A stretch of DNA of 45,164 nt. Origin: JBKEDC01 sp047975205. GTDB taxonomy: Bacteria; Bacteroidota; Bacteroidia; Bacteroidales; Prolixibacteraceae. Positions 1 through 7,572 of this stretch are shown here, piece by piece (positions within the stretch are counted from its first letter, which is position 1; every line of letters starts with the position of its first letter). The DNA lies in contig JBKEDC010000040.1 of assembly GCA_047975205.1 (NCBI GenBank), forward strand, positions 1 through 45,164, read 5' to 3'. The notes under the pieces are model-generated. The model saw only the letters and a program-made list of their open reading frames with translations, was not told the DNA's origin and ran no database searches. Made by a program: the position numbers and the translations under genes.

Positions 1-286
1 GACCTGCAAGTTCGAGGGCAAGTTCGGCATCAACAATAATCTTTCTGCCTATCTGTGAGATTGCTTTGTCAATCTTTCCATTTTGCTTGATGCGGTTGGC
101 AGTTGGTATGCTACAGCCAAATAGTCGAGCCAGACCACTTAGACCATACACATACTTTTTCTCCGTGCGTATATTTACGGCACTTTTGCTTTCTTGTTTT
201 GGTTCTTGCTCCAGCTTCTGAAGCTGTAAGAACTCTTCCCCTGTCATTTGCCACAGAGGTTTAAATTTCAGATGTTCAAAACTCAT
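1..286 (-). CDS. DUF3853-like helix-turn-helix protein (3' end outside window)
   Basis: Read leftwards from an ATG at 286, the frame stays open to base 1, giving 95 residues beginning MSFEHLKFKPLWQMTGEEF. After a charged linker, residues about 50-70 read YGLSGLARLFGCSIPTANRI, a winged-helix/excisionase-like DNA-binding motif, followed by KIDKAISQIGRKIIVDAELA. This layout is what I know of DUF3853 proteins, small DNA-binding proteins carried beside tyrosine integrases on Bacteroides mobilizable and conjugative elements, where they may act as excisionase or replication regulators. The neighbouring integrase supports this. The family assignment is from memory of the motif; the role is inference. 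The C-terminus lies outside the window. Confidence 0.7.
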   Translation of the reverse strand, partial: MSFEHLKFKPLWQMTGEEFLQLQKLEQEPKQESKSAVNIRTEKKYVYGLSGLARLFGCSIPTANRIKQNGKIDKAISQIGRKIIVDAELALELAG

Positions 287-480
287 AATAATTGCATTTT
301 AAATGTTCAAAAAATCAGCCTTGTACTTCGGCTGTCAGTTCCGTTCAGACACTGCAATTTTAGGTTCTTAGAGTTTCGGAGAAAAACGGGAATAAGCTTT
401 TATCTATCTGTATGATTTTTGTTTTGAGCTTGTTGCGTAAAAATATTTTCGGAACATTTCGGGAGTGATGATTTGTGAAC

Positions 481-1278
481 TTACTGTTTCACTTTTGAGC
501 TTAAAAGCTGTTCAATTTTACTCTGAATACTAATCGTAGAATCTCTCAAAACATCATCTTCAACGTACTTCTTTCTGTTCTTTTTATAGTCAGCTTCAAA
601 ATCTATTGATTGTTTTTTGATGATACCTGTTGCCCATGCTTCGCCATTATCAATACTTGATTCCATGATATATATCAAAGAAAGGAACTTTGTTTTACGC
701 AATACTTTGAGAGGTTCTACTTCTTCAAGGTTTATCACTTTGTGGAAATGCTCATTGCTATCGGCTGTAAGTATCTTCGGATTTGCATCAGCAAGCATTG
801 AGTATATCCGATAGGATTCCGTTTCACTAAAATATACCTTGCTCGGCTTGCTGATGGCAGGCTTATCATTAAAGATACTCTCACTTTGCTTTGAGCGAAT
901 ATACTCCTTGTCGTAAATGTTATAGTTGTTGAAGCGTGGACTATTCATATTTCTGACAAAGTAACTGCTGAAAACATAATGCAAGTAAAGTGCTGATATG
1001 GAAATAAGCAAGGGAATAAGGATAAACTTCAAATAGGATTCCAACAAAGTCCAAGATAAAACTACAACTAATACCGATGTAACGATGCTACCGATATAGC
1101 AAATCACCCTCATCCTAAACACTACCTGCCTTAACCGACTTATGTATTTTCTTTTCACGGCAGAAGAATGATTCACTAAGCACTTAGAAAAATACACATG
1201 CCAAGCAACGGCAGGGGACGAGGCTCCAAATACTATGAAGCCTAACGAAACTACTAGATTGATATTCATAACATCCAT
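481..1278 (-). CDS. Element-borne two-TM membrane protein of unknown function
   Basis: The preferred start is the ATG at 1278 (MDVMNINLVVSLGFIVFG), or the one three codons later at 1269. The frame is also open further upstream, but only inside the integrase gene. The first ATG lies one base after the integrase stop (TAA-A-ATG), so the two are probably translationally coupled. There is an N-terminal hydrophobic segment (about residues 4-22), then two more between about residues 55 and 105 that form a hairpin, then a soluble C-terminal half of about 170 charged residues. I do not recognise the family. Its place beside the integrase makes it element cargo or an element maintenance/exclusion protein, but nothing in the sequence decides between these. 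Confidence 0.7.
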   Translation of the reverse strand: MDVMNINLVVSLGFIVFGASSPAVAWHVYFSKCLVNHSSAVKRKYISRLRQVVFRMRVICYIGSIVTSVLVVVLSWTLLESYLKFILIPLLISISALYLHYVFSSYFVRNMNSPRFNNYNIYDKEYIRSKQSESIFNDKPAISKPSKVYFSETESYRIYSMLADANPKILTADSNEHFHKVINLEEVEPLKVLRKTKFLSLIYIMESSIDNGEAWATGIIKKQSIDFEADYKKNRKKYVEDDVLRDSTISIQSKIEQLLSSKVKQ

Positions 1279-1279
1279 T

Positions 1280-2578
1280 TTAGAAATTATCAAACTTACC
1301 CATTTCACTAGCCTTGATATTATCCGCAACATCAATATATGGCTTCATGGACTTGTAGTCGCTGTGTCCTGTCCATTTCATAACCACCTGTGCAGGTATT
1401 CCCAAAGAAAGCGCATTGCAGATAAATGTTCGTCTGCCTGTGTGAGTTCCGAGTAGTGAGTATTTTGGTGATATTTCATCTACACGCTCATTGCCTACAT
1501 AGTAAGTCTCTCGGATTGGTTCGTCTATCCCTGCAATCTCGCCAAGCTCCTTTAGGTATTGGTTCATCTTCTGATTGCTGACAACGGGCAGAACCTTATC
1601 ATCCTCGAAGTGGAAAGCCTCGTATTTGTCAAGTATTGCCTTGCTGTGTTTGTTTAGTTCGATTACCAAGCTATCGGCAGTTTTTACCGTTGTAACTTCA
1701 ATGTGATTTTCCTTTACATCACTTCGGCGGAGGTTGTAAGCATCGGAATAACGCAATCCCGTGAAGCAACAAAACAAAAACACATCCCGCACTCTGGCTA
1801 AATACTGTTTGTTGCGAGGAAGCGGATATGCTTTTACCTGTTCAATTTCATCATGAGTTAGGAATATCACTTTCTTAGATGTGGTTTTCAATTTTGGTTT
1901 GAAAGTGTCGAAAGCCATATTACTATGATAGCCTTTCTTAGCCGCCCAACGGAAGAACCATTTGAAATACCCGAGTTGCTTCCCGATGGTGCTGTTTCGC
2001 ATTCCCTTTTTGTGTCGGAAGAAATCTACATAGTTGTTTAGTCCTTCTTCGGTGAAGTAGTCGAAAGTAGGTTTTTCGAGAAACTCTTTGATGTGGTTTC
2101 TCATTGCTTCAAACTTCTGATATGATGACCTGCTCCAATCGTTCTGCTTACCACATTCCGAAGTAAACTTGTCGATAACCTCTAAAAGTGTTGGAGGCTT
2201 CACGACCACTTTCTGTGGCTTTTCTTCTTCATCGGGATAATCATCATTCTTCTTGTTGAATGCCTCTTTTATCATTTCGGGAGTGGGTACGATTTCCTGC
2301 ATTTCAAACTCCTTGAAGATTGCTTGCATATCGGCATAGTAAGTAAACAAATCAGCATTTATCTCTGGCGCTGTTTGTCCTACCTTGTTTGTGCATCCGT
2401 TCTTCACTCTTTGCTTGTTTTCGTCCCATTTTGCGGAATCAATACGATAACCTGTTGAAAATTCCAATCGCTGACTAGCGAAAGTTACTCGCATGCGGAT
2501 AGGCACGTTCTTAGTAATGGCTACGCCTTTCTTCTTCCTACTTTCCAACTTAAAGTTGATGTTTCTCTTGATGTTCAT
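1280..2578 (-). CDS. Tyrosine recombinase / integrase
   Basis: A site-specific tyrosine recombinase of the Bacteroidetes integrative-element type. The start chosen is ATG 2578 (MNIKRNINFKLE), because the 14 in-frame residues upstream are not family-like. With this start the protein is 432 residues: an N-terminal arm-binding domain, a SAM-like core-binding domain (about 130-235), and a catalytic domain. The catalytic set is complete: R276 (TGLRYSDAYNLR), K299 in the beta-hairpin, H379 and R382 (HTGRRTF), H405 (TGHSD) and nucleophile Y414 (KPYIDV). It should therefore be active. It probably excises and integrates the element whose right end lies near 2751. The membrane-protein gene follows with a one-base gap. 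Confidence 0.93.
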   Translation of the reverse strand: MNIKRNINFKLESRKKKGVAITKNVPIRMRVTFASQRLEFSTGYRIDSAKWDENKQRVKNGCTNKVGQTAPEINADLFTYYADMQAIFKEFEMQEIVPTPEMIKEAFNKKNDDYPDEEEKPQKVVVKPPTLLEVIDKFTSECGKQNDWSRSSYQKFEAMRNHIKEFLEKPTFDYFTEEGLNNYVDFFRHKKGMRNSTIGKQLGYFKWFFRWAAKKGYHSNMAFDTFKPKLKTTSKKVIFLTHDEIEQVKAYPLPRNKQYLARVRDVFLFCCFTGLRYSDAYNLRRSDVKENHIEVTTVKTADSLVIELNKHSKAILDKYEAFHFEDDKVLPVVSNQKMNQYLKELGEIAGIDEPIRETYYVGNERVDEISPKYSLLGTHTGRRTFICNALSLGIPAQVVMKWTGHSDYKSMKPYIDVADNIKASEMGKFDNF

Positions 2579-2735
2579 CTGTGTGTATCTTTTTATGGTT
2601 ACACCCAAATCTACACCCAAAAATTTGATTAGCGATGATGTTCAATGATAGGTGGCAGTATTTGGCAGAGCTTGGCAAGACTTGACAATCAAGGAATTGA
2701 ACTTCTATGATGTTTTTTGATAATGATAGAAATGT

Positions 2736-2751
2736 ATCCTCTCTCTCCGCT
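2736..2751 (+). other. Candidate attachment site: tRNA-Ser 3'-end-like block
   Basis: The 16 bases ATCCTCTCTCTCCGCT resemble the T-arm/acceptor 3' end of a Bacteroidetes tRNA-Ser, whose 5' end would be of the GGAGAGA type. No tRNA body lies upstream. The block sits about 160 bp outside the integrase start and 37 bp before an orphan rightward terminator. This is the layout expected when an element integrates into the 3' end of a tRNA gene on the + strand: the intact tRNA would be at the far left, outside the window, and this block would be the duplicated 3' fragment. The tRNA match is from memory. Confidence 0.45.
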
Positions 2752-2787
2752 GAAACCTAAGGATACTTCGGGTAAAAAGCTGGTCAA

Positions 2788-2820
2788 ATCCTGTAAAACA
2801 ATGTTTTACGGGATTTTTTT
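2788..2820 (+). terminator. Orphan rho-independent terminator
   Basis: A 12-bp stem (ATCCTGTAAAAC / GTTTTACGGGAT, one G-T pair) with loop AAT is followed by a run of seven T. It points rightwards although no rightward gene lies before it in the window. It fits the original terminator of a tRNA separated from its gene by the integrative element. Confidence 0.8.
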
Positions 2821-3130
2821 ATATCCCAACTTCTTCCCGAAGACACCAAAAAGCCAATTTTAGACAGAGAATAGTTGCAGAAAGGTTACACGGAATCGGA
2901 TTTTTTTTTGTGTAACCATTTTCCTCATAAGTATCTGAACTATCGCATATTGTCCTAATATAAACCGCTCATTAATTATATTAATCTACTTTTGAACCGT
3001 CGAAAAGTAACACAATTCATCAGTAATAATACCTTGTATTATGAGCAGTACATTTAAAACACTTTTTTACTGTATCCGTCCGAGCAAGTACGTCTTTTTC
3101 ATTCCATTTGCGTATCTTTCCTTTGTGCGC
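2821..3130. other. Gene-free junction between element end and IS66-like genes
   Basis: I find no gene in this stretch. It holds an 8-bp inverted repeat (GGTTACAC at 2884-2891, GTGTAACC at 2910-2917) and a GTAACAC string at 3007, which could be the left terminal repeat of the IS66 element, since IS66 ends usually begin GTAA. I could not find a matching right end, so the boundary is unproven. Confidence 0.4.
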
Positions 3131-3457
3131 ATGGAAAAGATAGAGAAACGCAAACAAGCATGGATGCGCAAGCATTATGAGTTATGGCAGCAAAGCGGGC
3201 TGAATCAGACGCAGTACTGCAAGGAAAATCATATAGTTCTACGCCAATTTAAATATTGGATTGATAAATTCAAGTCTGATATCGGTAAATATTCCGAAGA
3301 TGGAGAGCCCGATAAAGAGACTTTGTCAGGACGCTTTATTTCGACGATTCCATCGAAGGTATTGATCGGGGCATCCGTAAAATTGACTTATCCCAACGGT
3401 GTGGAGCTGACCGGTGAGTTTGATTTGGAGCAATTACGCACACTGATAAATCTGTAG
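3131..3457 (+). CDS. tnpA: IS66 accessory protein TnpA
   Basis: A 108-residue protein starting at ATG 3131 (MEKIEKRKQAWMRKHYELW). The 30 in-frame codons upstream look like untranslated DNA. The segment WQQSGLNQTQYCKENHI followed by FKYWIDKF is the helix-turn-helix usual in IS66 TnpA proteins, and the tail VKLTYPNGVELTGEFDLEQLRTLINL matches the family's C-terminal strand region. TnpA is needed with TnpB for transposition of IS66 elements, but its exact biochemical role is not settled. It is separated from tnpB by 3 bp. The gene appears intact. Confidence 0.88.
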   Translation: MEKIEKRKQAWMRKHYELWQQSGLNQTQYCKENHIVLRQFKYWIDKFKSDIGKYSEDGEPDKETLSGRFISTIPSKVLIGASVKLTYPNGVELTGEFDLEQLRTLINL

Positions 3458-3460
3458 CTT

Positions 3461-3832
3461 ATGTTTGCATTGACAAGCGAGAATAAGTTTCATCTGTACA
3501 GTGAATCTACCGATATGCGTAAGGGATTCGAATCGTTATCGGGTATTGTTAGAAATGTTTTGGGAGCCAATCCTCTAAATGGAGAAGTTTTTATTTTCAT
3601 AAATAAGCCACGTAACAAGATAAAGCTTCTTCACTGGCAAGATTTCGGATTTGTGTTGTACTACAAGCCTCTCGAACGAGGTACTTTTGAGCTTCCGATC
3701 AATGATTCCAAGTCCGACAGCATCAGTTTGAGCTACGTACAACTTGCGATGATTATCGATGGAATATCCATTAAAAACCTCGTCCGAAGAAAGCGATATT
3801 CACACATGCAATCACAGTTCACAAAATCTTGA
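3461..3832 (+). CDS. tnpB: IS66 accessory protein TnpB
   Basis: A 123-residue protein with the diagnostic IS66 Orf2 pattern: YSESTDMRKGFESLSGIV, then GEVFIFINKPRNKIKLLHWQDFGFVLYYKPLERGTFELP. This is the second accessory protein of IS66 elements (not the TnpB nuclease of IS200/IS605). Length and motifs are close to normal, although the canonical W of KLLxWDxxG is kept within LLHWQDFG. The C-terminus overlaps the start of the broken tnpC by a few bases, as in intact IS66 operons. Confidence 0.88.
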   Translation: MFALTSENKFHLYSESTDMRKGFESLSGIVRNVLGANPLNGEVFIFINKPRNKIKLLHWQDFGFVLYYKPLERGTFELPINDSKSDSISLSYVQLAMIIDGISIKNLVRRKRYSHMQSQFTKS

Positions 3833-5538
3833 TTTTGTTATGTTCTTTCAAGACAAATAAATGTCGAATTTCTTTGTGTTTACAGGGGGGTGCGTATTTT
3901 TGCATTACGCAATCAGAACTCAAAAATCTATCAAAAAACGAACTTTTGGAAATCATTTTCCAAAGGGATTTTGAGTTGGATAAATTGACTTCTGAGAACG
4001 ATCGACTTTCTTCTGAGAGTAGCCTGATTGAATCAAAAACGAAGGGGTTTAAAAACGAAGTAAATTTGCTTGAAGCAAATGCGAAAAATCTTGAATCTAG
4101 AAACGGACATCTTGAGTCTAAAAATGGATATCTTGAAGGTTTAGTAAGAAGGCTTCATAGAATATTATTTGGGGTATCTAGTGAACGATTTATTTCAATC
4201 GAATATCCAAATCAATTGAGATTGCCATTTGACATTCCGGAAGATACCGCTCCCGAAAAGCAAGAAGAAACCTCTACTTACGTCGAAAGGAAAAAGAAGA
4301 AGAAGGTTCATCCCGGACGAGTAAAGCTACCTAAAGATTTACCGGTGGAGGAAATTGTCATTGAGCCGGAAGAGGATACTACAGGGATGAAGTTTCTTCG
4401 TAATGAGATTACCGAGAAACTGGAATATAAACCGGCACAACTATATATCAAACGATACATTCGTCCAATATACATAAAGGATGACAGTGAAAATGAAACT
4501 AGCAAAGGTGTAATTGGAGGACTCCCCGAATTTGCAATCAACAAAGGCATTGCCGGAGCAAGTTTGCTAGCTCAAATCATGGTTGATAAGTTTGCGGACC
4601 ATCTACCGATTTATCGTCAGATTGAACGTTTCGAACGAAGTGATATCACATGTCCTCATCAACCATTAACGGTTGGCAAGAAAGTATTTGCAATTTACTT
4701 CAACCGCTTTATAAAGAATTTGTGCGTCATGTGGTTTCATCAGGATATATTCAAGCCGACGAAACCCCGATAAAGGTTCTGAACAAAGGAAAGAAGAAAA
4801 ATATTCATCAAGGCTATCATTGACAGTCCGCTCCAGCGATTGGTACTATTCCACTACATGTGTGGTCGAGGAGTTAAAGCTCCCGATGAGTTGCTCAAAC
4901 CTTTTAAAGGCTTTTTGCAAACAGACGGATATGCAGTATATAATAAAATTGCGAAAACTAGAGCAGATAAAGACATTATCTTAGTGAATTGTCTAGCTCA
5001 TGCACGCCGTAAATTTTCGGATGCACTCGATTCAGACCGAAAACGAGCTGAAATAGCTATGCTCAAATTCCAACAAGTGTATGAAGTGGAGAGAGAAGTA
5101 AGAGAAAATAATCTCAATGCAGAGCAACGCAAGAATCTTCGCTTGGAAAAGTCCTTACCTATTCTTAATGAATTGAGCGAACGGATTAGCAAAACTGCTT
5201 ATGAATGCACCCCTAAATCAACACTAGGCAAGGCTTGCCTTTACGGTATTAAACATTGGGATAATTTGTTGGCATATCTACACAATGGCGATTTGGAAAT
5301 CGACAATAATTTAGCCGAGAATGCCATCCGCCCCATTGCATTAGGCAGAAAGAACTATCTTTTTGCAGGTTCCCATAAGGGTGCTCAACGTGCTGCAATG
5401 ATGTATTCATTTTTTGCCACATGCAAAAAGAATAATGTCAACCCATATAAGTGGCTGAATAAAGTCCTCGAGGTAATCCCTACGTATAAAGTCAGCAAAC
5501 TTGCAGACCTCCTTCCCGGAACTCTCAAATTAGACTGA
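3829..5538 (+). pseudogene. tnpC: IS66 transposase TnpC, frameshifted
   Basis: The DDE transposase of the element, in at least three pieces. Piece 1 (to about 4655) carries an N-terminal coiled coil rich in ENDRLSS/ESRNGHLESKNG repeats and the family segment GIAGASLLAQIMVDKFADHLPIYRQIERF. The frame then changes near 4650-4660; the next frame reads STINGWQ and then GYIQADETPIKVL, with the first catalytic Asp, to a stop near 4822. The third piece (from about 4820) reads PLQRLVLFHYMCGRG, then LQTDGYAVY (second Asp) and NNLAENAIRP (Glu). The usual Cys-rich zinc ribbon before LEYKPA has no cysteines left. The catalytic triad survives but is spread over frames, so no active protein is expected. Confidence 0.85.
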
Positions 5539-5951
5539 GAAGTAATCCCCAAAGTAGCTATAGGTAATTTGTTGGAATTTGAAAGATGTACTTGCTCAGA
5601 CGGATACATTAAGAAAGCCTTTTCTGGTGTGGAACTTGTTTTACTTCCCTCAAATAAAAATTTATCCAACGACTTTAAAGTCGTAAGTACACCTGAGGAG
5701 GCTATCGATTATTTGGCTAAAAAAATTACAAACAAATTGCTGTTGCTGATGGCACTTCAACTTACAATGCCTTTTTGGACAGAGATTTAATAACTGACAT
5801 CTGCTTTAATATCGTCCCAATTATTATAGGAAAAGGTGGTATCATCTGCAACAATAAAGACTTGGATGAAAAATTTACGCTTCAAGAATATCAAGAATAT
5901 AAATTAGTGGAAGACGGAATTATCCAAGTACATATGAAACGAAAAATATAA
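5539..5951 (+). pseudogene. Truncated, frameshifted RibD-C/DHFR-like reductase
   Basis: Directly after the tnpC stop, the frame reads FERCTCSDGYIKKAFSGVEL and continues to VVSTPEEAIDYLAKK (about 5720). At an A-rich run near 5719-5735 the reading shifts, and the next frame reads IAVADGTSTYNAFLDRDLI and then IVPIIIGKGG, ending KRKI-stop at 5951. The order VVSTPEEAxxYL, then ADGTSTYNAFL, then IVPIIIGKGG is that of the RibD C-terminal / dihydrofolate-reductase-like fold. The N-terminal strand and the LDG segment are missing, so the gene has lost its 5' part, probably through the IS66 insertion or a deletion at its edge, and then a base. No function is expected. Confidence 0.75.
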
Positions 5952-5961
5952 AATACTGCCT

Positions 5962-6074
5962 GTAACAGCGGTTTGGCAAAAGTGGCAGGTTCAGTGCTCC
6001 GCAGATACATTTGTTCTCCGCATCAACATTTGTGGTGAAAATTGCCACCTTTGCCAAGCCCTCTGCCGTTCACA
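5962..6074. repeat. attC-like imperfect hairpin with tandem 19-mers in its loop
   Basis: A 113-bp structure lies 10 bp after the reductase remnant. The arms TTGGCAAAAGTGGCA (5973-5987) and TGCCACCTTTGCCAA (6043-6057) pair with one mismatch, and the outer ends AACAGC...GCCGTT extend the pairing through a bulge. The loop holds two adjacent 19-bp copies (5997-6015 and 6016-6034), both of the form CTCCGCA-n4-CATTTGT-n. Long imperfect palindromes directly behind a single reading frame recall integron attC sites, but the consensus end boxes are not clear here. It could also be a terminator-like or REP-like repeat. Confidence 0.6.
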
Positions 6075-6094
6075 GAATGTATTGAGTTAATTCG

Positions 6095-7363
6095 TTAACT
6101 AAAATCTTTTTTTCTTTTTAAGTCAGATGCTGAAACCATTTTATACAAACGGTCGGAGCGACGAACCTTATCTGCTACTTTCATAGAAAACAATTCTCCT
6201 TTTATTGTCTTCTCCACCGGCTTCAAATCCACGCGTATTTCTTCTACCACCGATTCAATCACGCCGGTTGTAGGCCCAGTAATAATTATTTTATCGCCAA
6301 CGGATAATTCACCTGTTTCCATTTTAAATTCAGCCACTCCCAATTTATCAAAATAGTTTGTTCCCTTGGCTACATATAGTTTTTTCTCTGTAGCCAAAGA
6401 ACCATAATTTTTACTCCATTCGCCTAATCGTTGCCCCAAATAGTAACCATTCCAGAATCCTCGATTAAACACGGAGCTCAAACGCTTATCCCAATCAGTT
6501 ATCTTTTCTTCAGTAAAATTATCAGTTAAATAAGCTTCTACTGCCTCGTGATAACATTTTACCACTGTTTTTACATATTCCGGACTCCGAGCCCTTCCCT
6601 CAATCTTCAATACGGTAACACCTGCATCTAATACTTTGTTTAGGAAGTGAATTGATTTTAAATCTTTCGGTGACATGATATATTCATTATCGACTTCTAA
6701 TTCCTCACCGGTATCCTTATCGGTAACGACGTAAGCCCTTCTACAAACCTGATTGCATGAGCCTCTGTTTGCCGAACTGTCCATTTCATGTAAACTCAAA
6801 TAACATTTTCCCGACACTGCCATACACAGAGCCCCATGTACAAACATTTCAATCTGTATCAATTCCCCTTTAGGTCCTCGAATATCTTGTTTTTTTATTT
6901 GCTGTGCAGTTTCTGCCACTTTCTCCATTGTCATTTCGCGTGCTAACACCACTACATCAGCAAATTGTGCATAAAATCGAACGGCTTCAATATTCGTAAT
7001 ATTTAGTTGAGTAGAAATATGTACCTCCTGACCAATTGATCGTGCATAGCTTATGGCTGAAATATCGCTGGCAATAATGGCAGATACCCCGGCCTCTTTT
7101 GAAGCATCGATAATGGCTCTCATCATTGCCAAGTCATCATCGAAAACAATGGTATTCACAGTTAAATAACTTTTCACACCATGCTCTGAGGCTATGCCTG
7201 CAATTTGATGTAAATCATCTAAAGTGAAGTTGTTGGCTGAACGCGAACGCATATTCAAGCCGGCAACTCCAAAATAAATTGAATTTGCTCCACCTTGAAT
7301 GGCTGCCATCAAGGACTCATAAGAGCCTACAGGTGCCATAATTTCAATATGATTTGATTCCAT
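6095..7363 (-). CDS. U32 family protein (TrhP/YegQ-like tRNA hydroxylation)
   Basis: A 422-residue member of the U32 'collagenase-like peptidase' family. The signature EMFVHGALCMAVSGKCYLS is at residues 172-190, and cysteines C180, C187, C203 and C207 (NRGSCNQVC) are placed as in the Fe-S-containing members. The N-terminal half looks like a TIM barrel (IMAPVGS...GGANSIYFG), followed by a small beta-domain. Characterised relatives (YegQ/TrhP, RlhA) perform prephenate-dependent hydroxylation of tRNA U34 or 23S rRNA. The length fits TrhP rather than the longer RlhA. Older annotations call such genes collagenase or peptidase, for which there is little mechanistic support. It is transcribed alone, leftwards, with a TAACTTTG -7 box on the minus strand at 7384-7391. 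Confidence 0.85.
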   Translation of the reverse strand: MESNHIEIMAPVGSYESLMAAIQGGANSIYFGVAGLNMRSRSANNFTLDDLHQIAGIASEHGVKSYLTVNTIVFDDDLAMMRAIIDASKEAGVSAIIASDISAISYARSIGQEVHISTQLNITNIEAVRFYAQFADVVVLAREMTMEKVAETAQQIKKQDIRGPKGELIQIEMFVHGALCMAVSGKCYLSLHEMDSSANRGSCNQVCRRAYVVTDKDTGEELEVDNEYIMSPKDLKSIHFLNKVLDAGVTVLKIEGRARSPEYVKTVVKCYHEAVEAYLTDNFTEEKITDWDKRLSSVFNRGFWNGYYLGQRLGEWSKNYGSLATEKKLYVAKGTNYFDKLGVAEFKMETGELSVGDKIIITGPTTGVIESVVEEIRVDLKPVEKTIKGELFSMKVADKVRRSDRLYKMVSASDLKRKKDFS

Positions 7364-7519
7364 TGGATTTTTCTTTTATACGGCAAAGTTAGCAAAATGA
7401 CTGATAGACAGTTTACAAAAAATATTAATACCATTATTGATTCCATTAAGTTTAGGCTCTATCTTGCCGGATATAATGAATGAAAAAATAAACTTTGGAA
7501 ATGAGCTTTTTCGGCTTAA

Positions 7520-7550
7520 TTGTTTTTCCCATAAATTCAAGATAAATTTG
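7520..7550 (+). promoter_or_regulatory. Bacteroidetes-type promoter for the ywqK-like/xse operon
   Basis: TTG at 7520-7522 and TAAATTTG at 7543-7550, 20 bp apart, match the Bacteroidetes sigma-ABfr consensus (TTTG / TAnnTTTG). The start codon follows 23 bp later. Confidence 0.7.
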
Positions 7551-7572
7551 CACGAAAAATAGCATATCGCAT

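Larger units (their letters stand above)
3131..5538 (+). mobile_element. Degenerate IS66-family insertion sequence
   Basis: The interval covers a tnpA-tnpB-tnpC set in the normal IS66 order. tnpA and tnpB are intact, while tnpC is broken by at least two frame changes. Terminal inverted repeats and the 8-bp target duplication typical of the family could not be paired, and the right side runs straight into a truncated reductase gene. The copy is probably immobile unless a functional IS66 transposase acts in trans. Confidence 0.8.

Noticed and set aside
2884..2917. GGTTACAC/GTGTAACC inverted repeat as an IS terminal repeat pair
   Set aside because: The two arms are only 18 bp apart with a T-run between them, and neither matches a sequence at the right side of the IS66 genes.
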